Source: Lasiosphaeris hirsuta (taxonomy: Eukaryota; Ascomycota; Sordariomycetes; Sordariales; Lasiosphaeriaceae). Taken from it: a stretch of DNA of 64,000 nt. The stretch lies in NCBI GenBank assembly GCA_030549175.1, contig JAUKUA010000003.1:1674001-1738000 (forward strand), in the 5' to 3' direction. The notes beneath the pieces were generated by a model. It made no database searches. It was not told where the DNA came from and saw only the letters and a list, made by a program, of their open reading frames with translations. Shown here piece by piece: positions 55,675-64,000 of the stretch. The position numbers and the translations under genes are program-made. Position 1 is the stretch's first letter. The number at the start of each line of letters is the position of its first letter.

Positions 55675-58600
55675 ATGAATGCGAACCACTCTCCGGAACC
55701 TGTGGGGATTCTGAAACTGCCATCCGAGGCAGGATCCTCAGCAAACTCGAAGCCGCGAGCTACCATCCCCTACCATTTTGGTCCGGGCTCTCCATATTGG
55801 GCATCCGCAAACGAAGAGGCAACTGGCCCCGCCGGGAGCAGCGCCTATATCCAGGCACTAGCACAGCTCTCAGCCACCCACTCCCCTGGAGTTGACAAGA
55901 GTTACCGTGTTCCCTTGGCTTTGATAGAGACGCACATAGAACCTGAGCTCACAGGCCTGCCACAGAGTTCTCCCAGGCCAATGCCCTTTACCTCGGAGGC
56001 CCCAACAATATACTCACCGAGCTGGGAACCGGTCGATAATCTCTCCTCCAATCCAAGGTCGGACCTTACCAACTTCTCCGGCACACCCCACAACATGTCC
56101 AGCCCTGCCCACAGAATCCAGGGGCTCGTCTGCATTGACCCCCAGATTCACAGCGCCGAGTCTCATGCCCAAGTACATCACCCAGGACTCTTGAAGGGAG
56201 CAGACTTTTGCGACTCGGGGGTGGAGGTCGCGTCAGACTCACCGATAGAGCTACCTGACAAAGGTTGGCATCTGTTCCCATTCGATGAGAAGGTGGAGGA
56301 CGATTCTGAAGGTGAAATTCCGATCATTGGCCGCATGTATCGCGCGCTGACAGGCGGCGATATTTGCGAGACTCTCGTGGACATATCAGCCCACAGACAC
56401 CATGGACATAGCTCCGCTGTCAAAGTTCGGCCTACAATTGGAATCTCCCACTTCGTCGAGTCGGGCCACAGAGGACACCACGGCATGTCGAAAGTCGGCC
56501 CCTTGTGTCAACTGCCACCGTTCCAATACCCCGAGCATGTTCTGCTGTTGCCCGGATCCCCTAGGTCAATCATTGACCCTGTTCCATTGATCGACCAGGA
56601 GGGATTCAAGCCAGATCCTATGGTTGAGGATATTTCAGCTGACGATCAGCGAGTGACCCCAGAAGGTGAAATCATTCCAATTCCCGCACGCTGCGACTTG
56701 GCACAGGAAGCAGGTTATCCTAAGCCAGAACTATCTGGTTCCTCTCCGTGGAAAATCCACAGCGATGATATCTTGAGCTCAGACGCAGAATCCTTCGAAA
56801 AATCCGAGGCTAGCGCATTTCATATCCTCTCTGGTGAGGTACATCAAGGACACTGTCACGTTTCAAAGGTCAAAACGGCTCCCCTTGAACCTCAGGCTAT
56901 CTCCCTCACTGGTAATTATGTCTCTTCGATTGATTCATACCATACCCTCTATCCGAGCTCACCGAAAGGCTATTTGCCGTCACACCACCTGGGCCACAGC
57001 ACTGCTTCAAAGGTACAGCCTTACGGCGGTAATGACGTCTCTACAAACCCCGCGCTGTTTTCCCGGATTTCACAGATGGAACGTAGTGTCAGCAAAGAAG
57101 GGAGATCGCGTCGGGTTAAGAGCTCAAAGTCTGCTTCGGATCTTGTCGCATACTGGGAATCGATACACGAGAGCTCAAGACGTAAGGAACCGTCATCGCC
57201 AGAGAAATCACCTACGAATATGAGAAAGAGTGACCAGCATCATTTTGACCACGTTTCTCAGTGGTTTACCGCGAGAAACTGGCAAACAGCTTCCCGAGAA
57301 ATAGACGAGGACGACGCAGCTGCGCCAGAGGATGATGCCCGCCCGCCTCCTGGGAAACATGAGTCCAAACGAACAAGCTGGCTCCGTGACTTGATCAAAG
57401 CTTCTGAGCCATACAAGACAAAACTGACAGACTTTCCGGACAAGCGGCGATCACTCGGCAATTCCAACCGTAGGCTTTCCAGTCAAGCTACCGTTAAAAG
57501 AGACTCTGCAATCCCACGAGACCTGGCGGGGAATTCGACGGCATCGGTCTCGATTGACACCAAGTTCAGAAAAACGATCAACAATCTCGAACATCTCCTT
57601 GACGAGGCAATAGTATTAGCAAACGAGGCTGCTGATCGAGAAGACCATCAATGCACAGACAATCATGAACTCGCCCAGGCTAACCCGTATGACGCCCCAA
57701 ATCCCCCGCCTAGTGTACACGAGAGCGTGCCGAGTGCAGATGAGTCTAGCAACGACGAGAATCTTGCGAAAAATTCTCACGACGGAGCGTTAGTAAAAGT
57801 CACCGGAGAAGAGACCCCAAACAAGCAGATCCCAAGGCGGTACCCCAAGCACTACCGTTCAGCCCCAGGAATGCGCAGTAAGAACACTGCGGTGAACGTC
57901 CCAAAGAGGACATCTAGCCTCATGAAGTCAAAGGTAGCCTCGCGCGATGCGGTATCTAGGCTGCCTCCTCAAAATCGGTTGAAGGAGCAGCGGTGGTTAA
58001 ACATCAATTCCGACCGTCGACTCCGAAAGAAGCGGTCGTCCGAGATCCCCCCAGAAGAAGTCATCGAAGACACCGAGGAGGAAACCAGCGAGCCCTCCGG
58101 GTGTTTGACTGGTGGCAAGATAGTGAGGAAGATTCGAAACTATCGCCGGCCCCTTGCCCAACGCCAGTCCAGTCTTCAAAACGCTAAAGGAGAGGGCCAA
58201 AACCAGGCTAAAAAGAATCAACCTGGGACATTCAGTAACCCGTTTGAAGGAGCCATTCGGGAGTCAGGTTCTTGGAGCTTCGATGGCGCTGCTAACGACG
58301 AAGATATCGATTGGTCTACAGGGCATGGCTTTCGCCAGGTTGCCGGTGGCGCCCAAACATCACACGAAAAGAGGTATCCGCGCTTTCCTGCCTCACCCCC
58401 AGCACCATCAGCACCACCAGCACCCCTAGAGGTACAATCCGAGCCTGAAAGAGATAGCGCAAGTCGCCAAGGAAGTGTTCGTGTAAGCCTTCGAGGAAGA
58501 TCACATGTTAGTATTCGCGGATATCAGGGGTTCAGCTTGGCTCGAGCGTACCAACGACAGCCAGTCGCTCGAGACTGGTCTACGATCCGAAAAAGGTTTG

Positions 58601-60783
58601 TGGCAGCGGTTGCTTGTCTCAGCACGGCGTCCATTGGGGCACTCATCGGGATATATGCTGGACTTGTTCCCTCGATTCAGTACTGGATTGCCGACCTGGG
58701 GCACTACGCCATCCTCGGCAATGTATTTTTCTACCTTGGTCTCTCGATCCCGACTTTTTTTTTCTGGCCACTGCCTTTGCTTCATGGAAGGAAGCCATAC
58801 ATCTTGTCAAGCCTTGTTCTTGCCATGCCGCTTCTCTTCCCGCAGGCCATCTCGGTCAGTGACATGAGATCACCCTATGTCAGCACATGGAGATAGGCTC
58901 TTCTGTGTTCCCGCGCCTTCATGGGGCTTACACTTGGCTTCGCCAGCATGAACTTTCACTCGATACTCATGGATCTCTTCGGGGCATCGCTCATGAGTGG
59001 AAACCCGCACCAGGAGGTGGTAGACAAGTTTGACGTGCGAAGACACGGTGGGGGTATGGGAGTGTGGTTGGGCATATGGACGTGGTGCTTCACTGGCTCG
59101 CTGGGTATCGGCTTCCTCATTGGAGCGGCCATAATTAACACACTCAATCCCTCATGGGGCTTCTACGTCAGTATCATGCTGGTCGCGGTGGTCTTGCTCT
59201 TGAACGTCCTCTGCCCGGAGGTTCGACGCTCGCCATACAGGAGGTCCGTGGCTGAGGTCAGAAACGGAAACAAGGTCTCCCGTAGGATCGCCCGGGGCGA
59301 GGTCATGATGCACCGGGTAAAGGATGGCCCAACTTGGTGGTGGCAGGAGGTGTACCATGGCGTCTTCTTATCGCTAGAGATGCTTCGCCAACCCGGGTTC
59401 ATGGTCATGGCACTCTATTCGGGCTGGATATACGCGCAGATTGTGCTCATCATCGTCCTGCTAGGCTCGCTCACTTCCCGGTACTACATGCTTTTTTCAC
59501 CGTTGGTGGGCCTCTGTGTCTCGTTCATCTCGATCGGAGCTCTCATCGCTGTTCCTTTCCAAAAGGCGAACATCTTCTCGCGGGGACGACACCACCAAGA
59601 GCCAGACACGCTGAACCGGAAGGTTACTTGGACCTCCCACCTGCTGAGACGCGCTATATTCTGTATTGTTCTCCCTCTAGCTGGTATCGCCTATGCTGCC
59701 GCTTCTGCCGGGCCGCCCATGCCCGTCGCCATACCAGTCTTGTTGGCTGCTTTGGTCGGCAATCTTTCGGGATTGGCCATGTCGGAATGCAACGGACTCA
59801 TCATGGAAACGTTTGACACCTCGGACCTACAGCCAGGGATGACAGGACGACCGCGTGGGACATCGAACAAGTCAAGCAAGCGCACAAATTACTCTTCGTT
59901 CCCGCGCGTCACGGCCGGTTTCGCTGTGTGTCACACGATTGGGTTCGTCCTCGCGGCTGTGGCAACAGCTATCGGCGGTGTGGCACAGCGTAACCTGGGA
60001 CAACGAACAGCAACGGGGATCGTGGCAGGCATCCTGCTGGTCCTAACGGTCTTACTTCTGGCCGTACTCATCCGGTTCAAGGAGGTCGAAATCATTCCAA
60101 GATCCAAGACGCTCGAGATGGAGAAATGGACGCAGCTCCGGCGGCAAAGCACCCGGCGTCTATCAAGCGCAGGCAAGTCGGCTGCTGAGCCAAACACCAT
60201 GTCGGATGCGGATATCTGGCGGCCTGCTCTCATGGGCAACCCGTCAAGCAGGTTGCGGCGAGTCAACATCCTAGAACTCGGGGCCATGACGCGGTGGACG
60301 GAAATCCGCAAGAAGAACCGGCTTATCGACGAGTCAGCGGCTCATCTCAACCGTGCGGCCCTCGAGTCGGCAGCCGTGGCAGTGGAACAGGCGACCGGCA
60401 TCGGCGCAATGACAACTGATCTTGTCCGCAGGGTCAGCAGTCGGAGAAGCAACCGCAATGGGCAAAATCGGCGGTTCCACAGCGGCAGTCCTAGCCCGCC
60501 GGGAGGCAGAGCAAATGCCCCTCGCCCCATGGAGTTGGGAACGATGAAAAAAGGGGATGGCCAGGCATTGGATGGCTCACTGTTCCCGGATCATGGCAAG
60601 ACGCGAGGAGCGGGCGAAGACTATTCGGAACGCGAGTGTGTGATGGGGCAGACGCTCATGGAAGAGAATGAGAGCTCAGACCGTGAAGGCGAATTTGTAA
60701 GTTCATCGGGGGATGACCATCACGGCCATGGCAATGGGTACGCAGGACCATCGAGATCTGGCCGTGAGTTTCGACGGAGTTAG
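55675..60783 (+). CDS. very large MFS-like membrane protein with internal TAG
   Basis: One frame runs from ATG 55675 to a stop at 60783, about 1702 codons, interrupted only by TAG at codon 1074 (58894-58896). The first ~970 residues are Ser/Pro-rich and probably disordered, with four copies of an HxGHxxxSKV-like motif. The membrane part starts at about residue 968 (RFVAAVACLSTASIGALIGI). It carries MFS-like features: a loop LLHGRKPYIL, the segment LGFASMNFHSILMDLFGASLM and RRHGGGMGVWLGIWTWCFTG, with about 12 spans in all. A long charged, Ser/Arg-rich cytosolic tail follows. The layout recalls large fungal MFS-type proteins of unknown substrate. The TAG lies in a conserved membrane stretch, between STWR and ALLCSRAFMG. 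Without correction the product would lose about 630 residues including most spans. RNA editing, a 42-base intron (58855-58896), true loss of function or sequence error are possible. Confidence 0.75.
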
Positions 60784-61854
60784 AGAGGTAAAAAATCCAG
60801 ATAGGTTAGTAACAAGTCATTGAACTTTTCTTGTCCGAAATTGTATTTCGGGGATAAGAAGAAATGTGGCTCGAGGCAGGCTTGAAGAGTGAAGATTGTC
60901 CAATTGAAGTCAATTGTAGAGTTTTGACAGGATCACGATACGATGAGGACCGAAAAGCTAAAATTACGTCATTTTCAATGGTAGCAGAGAACTATTTCAA
61001 GAAGGCACGAGGTTGTGCGAGGTGTGGAGGTGTGCTAGCCGAACCGGCGCCGTTGCAAGGCCAGCTGTTCGATGTCTGTCTGCTGTTGTGTGTTGGAGGT
61101 GGAGATAGCTAGAGCTATTCCGGAGGCCTGGTTTGCGGAAAAAAGATAGAGGCAGGCATGGCCAGCTCATCCTGCCATCCCAGCAAAAGCATTTTCGCGT
61201 GACTCTCTTGCGCCATTGCTGTCCCCTCCCAACGTCCCACAAAGGGCAGGCCGACAGCCGTTGTGGTTCGGGGTGGTGCTGTAACTCGAGGGCGAAACGA
61301 CGTGATTGGCGATCGGTGGACAGTCAGAAGCAGGGAGTGGGGCCAGTGGTGCGATTTGCAAAGACCCGGCGCCGAACTGGGGCAGCCTCGGGCGCTGGAT
61401 CAGCCCAGAACGACAAGCCGCAACCAGGTCCCAGCCAACGCTCAGCCACGATTCTTGCAAATACATCGACGCCGATTGGCTACGCGCCGGCCCGGTGGTA
61501 TTGGGTGGTTCTTTCAGGCACTACACAGGCACCAACACACAGGGACCACGCGCAGCACACCGCACGCAACAAGATGCTTGCTTGGACCCTTTAAAAGCTG
61601 CCCTCCCTCCCTGCCCCCCCCCCCTCCCCCGATCAGCTTGAGCGTGCCTGGAAATCATTATTAAAGACAGATATATCCGTGCATCTGTGTTCATCTTATC
61701 TTGAAATCAAACCTCGAACCCTTTTCTCTTGCTGCTGTCGATTTTTGGCGTCACGCCCAAGGCTGTACATACCCTGTCAAGCCTGTAACTTATACGCCTC
61801 GCGAGACCTGCCCCTCCTGTGATAGACCGCGACTTGCAACCACCCTCAATCACC
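60784..61854. other. intergenic region after MFS-like gene
   Basis: No gene was recognised. A C/T-rich stretch (CCTCCCTCCCTGCCCCCCCC) near 61608-61630 precedes the small ORF at 61855 and could be a promoter element of it. Confidence 0.45.
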
Positions 61855-62121
61855 ATGTCGCCCACATACACAATGTCTGCGCATCTGTGCAAGCAGATCT
61901 ACTCGTCATGGCGCCAGACCCGTCAGACCTCTCCGGACCCGCACTCGAGCCCGCTGCCGTCCCCGCCGACGGCCAAGGCCACGCCTATTTCCTACTCTCA
62001 GCGGTCGTCCGAGCCCGAGCACAGCAAGCAGTCTATGGACCACGAGCGTAGCGACACGTCGTCGGCGTCTTCAGCAGCCGGCTCACCGCCCAGCTCAGGC
62101 TGGAAATGGGGTTCTCGCTAG
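61855..62121 (+). CDS. hypothetical small Ser/Pro-rich protein
   Basis: An 88-residue frame starts MSPTYTMSAHLCKQIYSSW and continues as a Ser/Pro/Thr-rich, probably disordered chain ending in SSGWKWGSR. It is preceded by a pyrimidine-rich tract about 230 bases upstream, as expected of a fungal promoter. No family is recognised. It might equally be a chance frame. Confidence 0.35.
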   Translation: MSPTYTMSAHLCKQIYSSWRQTRQTSPDPHSSPLPSPPTAKATPISYSQRSSEPEHSKQSMDHERSDTSSASSAAGSPPSSGWKWGSR

Positions 62122-64000
62122 CTGAGTCGTGGTCATCGCCAAACGGCCAAGCCGAAACTACACCAACCGGCCTGAGCTACACATGGAATGAATGGAAGAC
62201 AGGGACAACCCAAGCACCCACAGCAAATGGGCTACACCGCCAACCACACTGACATCAACACTCTCGCCTCACTATAGTCGCCCCGGCATATTTTTCATGT
62301 CTTCGCAGCATTGCCAGCAATACCATCAGCAGCCTCACACCACGGCGAGATAGCGAGCGCCGCAACCTCCCAAAGTGGAAACTCCAAGTGCTCAAGGCTG
62401 CTTCCACCACAGCTGCACGCCCTCACTCAGCACTTGGCGCAGTAACCAGCAACCACCAAAGGCAACCAGGTTTCCCACTGCGGAAGTGTGGCTGGCCTGC
62501 AGGCCCCAGCGCCCAGCATGCGACGTTGTGCATCGGAGGAAACACGAACCTACCTATGTTGCTTGGAAACGGCAAGTGGTGTTACGGAGTTAAGAGGAGC
62601 TGCGGCGTGAAATTCAACATACGATTTTACAATTGGAGAACATCCCATCGCGGCATGCAATGTCATCATTTCCCGCCGGCAGTTTACACATTCGAGTCGC
62701 AAAGCGTGTCGATTCACCCGCCTCACAACACCTATTCTCACAAACAGCAACCTGGCAGCCTCTTTCATTCAGCTTACCACGCAATGCCAACATATTGGCT
62801 GGGATGCACGGGACGTGGGGGGAAGATGGACTGAAACGCGGCCCGGGGGGACGATGAGAGGGGAGGGTTGTCCCGGTACAATGTGACCCCGAATTACCAG
62901 CGCCGAGTCTCCCTGCCGAAACTCAACCTGACCCGGGGAATGGCAGCAGTGCTATTTTTTCTTTTGATTCTATAATCTTCTCTATCTTTCACTATCATGT
63001 GGGAAGCCGGCGTTAAGCGCGTTTTCCCGGTCGGCAGTTCTTCCATGTCCGTCATCCTGGCTTAGCTTTTTTCCCTTGAGCTTTTTTTTATTTTTATGTC
63101 TCATCTTTTTATCTGGGGTTTGCAGGGGAAGACCGTTGAAATGTCAGCACACCATCGTCCGATCGAGCGGTTGCGTGCACGGCTCCGGTGCGGGGTGTGT
63201 GGGGCGGCAACCATGGCCAAGGCGATAGGGGGAGGGGGGGGGGGAGCGCCTAGAACCCCCCCTTCATTTGCGTTGGCAGGGGGTGGGAGTGTGGGAAATA
63301 TTGCATACGATACCAAGACCGAGGTCATGACTGGAGAGAGGAGAGGAGAGTGAGGGAATCGGGGGACCAGTATGGAGAGAATAAATGCAGCAGTTGTAGC
63401 AGATTTGATACCCTCTAAATTATTACCAAGTCCATACCATTGAACTGAATGCTTGTACTTATCTCGGAAAATGACCAACCTGTAAAACAAAATAATGCCG
63501 TGTCTCTGAGAGCACACAAGTCCAAGAATTAGCCCAACCAAGCCCAAATAACGTGCTTTTACTCACAGGGGAATGATGGTACAGCAGTAGCCGGTAGTCA
63601 GTAAACCCTTTCTTTTCTATTTCAAAGCAACAAGGCAAATCCATGCATGGCTACCTAAACCCAGGCTAACCCCACAACCGTCTCTCGTCTTTCCTCCTAT
63701 CTTCCGTCAATGTTGAACTGTGTACGCCATCACCCCGTCTTCTCTGTCTAGTTGATCACCCAATTACATATATCCACCGCAGTTTTTATACCTAAAGGAG
63801 GGCACGTAGACGCGGGAAAACGTGCCCACAATGCTTCTCACCTTTCTTCTTTCTCAACCCGCTCGCTCGATCGAGCCGGACTCCCACAATCGAGTACATG
63901 CCGCTCACTCCCCACTCCCACCAAAGCTAAGCCGCTTTTTGTTTCCTTTCCCATTGTTCAATCCGACTTCAGCATCACAGGATCACACATCCCCTTCTCC
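62122..64000. other. 1.9 kb with no gene seen
   Basis: Short frames exist but none looks coding. A G run (62-63 kb purine-rich patches, longest about 63231-63244) and T-rich patches are present. The sequence from about 63650 is C/T-rich on the plus strand and may be the promoter of a gene beyond the right edge. Confidence 0.45.

Noticed and set aside
1..64000. CRISPR arrays, bacterial operons or rRNA genes
   Set aside because: The window is eukaryotic nuclear DNA with spliceosomal introns; no regular repeat-spacer array or rRNA sequence is present.

Overview
The window looks like nuclear DNA of a filamentous ascomycete, most likely a Sordariomycete and perhaps Sordariales. It is GC-rich. Genes carry short introns of about 50-140 bases with GTRNGT donors, CTRAY-like branch points and YAG acceptors. 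Proteins are of clear fungal type: a mitochondrial homoaconitase of the aminoadipate lysine pathway, a fungal ABC-C transporter, a LaeA-like methyltransferase and a homeodomain regulator. Taxonomy is inferred from protein and intron style only.

Layout. 1-7.3 kb: LYS4 (+), MOD5-type tRNA dimethylallyltransferase (-) and SEC61 alpha (+); the last two share a short divergent promoter. 7.3-10.5 kb: non-coding. 10.5-15.7 kb: a 1705-residue ABC-C transporter (+). 16.3-17.5 kb: an Irc6/AAGAB (p34)-like adaptin-binding protein (+). 18-19.7 kb: a MYND-finger gene whose frame breaks inside the finger. 19.8-20.4 kb: relics of small mobile elements (a MITE-like inverted-repeat element and a weak tRNA-like/SINE-like segment). 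20.4-27.8 kb: a large gene-free block before a homeobox regulator (27.8-29.8 kb). 29.8-35.1 kb: a second gene-free block. 35.1-40.1 kb: a Dnf3-type P4-ATPase flippase. 40.7-42 kb: two small putative membrane proteins. 42.6-45 kb: an ArfGAP-UBA-polyQ protein (Gts1 type, -). 46.8-48.8 kb: a frame-disrupted Cupin_5 gene (+) convergent with a six-exon LaeA-like methyltransferase (-). 51.2-52.9 kb: a group II PLP decarboxylase (+). 53.2-54.7 kb: a divergent pair, a DUF2462 small basic protein (-) and the U3 snoRNP protein IMP3 (+). 55.7-60.8 kb: a very long MFS-like membrane protein with an in-frame TAG. The last 3 kb hold little, with one weak small ORF.

How they fit together. Most genes are independent housekeeping functions: lysine synthesis, tRNA modification, ER translocation, flippase and Arf/adaptin traffic, and ribosome biogenesis. 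The window does not form one pathway. LaeA-like methyltransferase, Cupin_5 and PLP decarboxylase lie near each other, but no core secondary-metabolite synthase is present.

The most interesting single observation is the amber codon inside the conserved membrane core of the MFS-like gene at 58894-58896. The frame is open for about 1070 codons before it and about 630 after it. The UAG sits in the loop of a small predicted hairpin. That is the sequence setting in which sexual-stage A-to-I mRNA editing of Sordariomycetes turns UAG into UGG. A 42-base intron, a true nonsense mutation and a sequence error are the alternatives. All splice models and motif positions were derived by reading the sequence; no database search was run.
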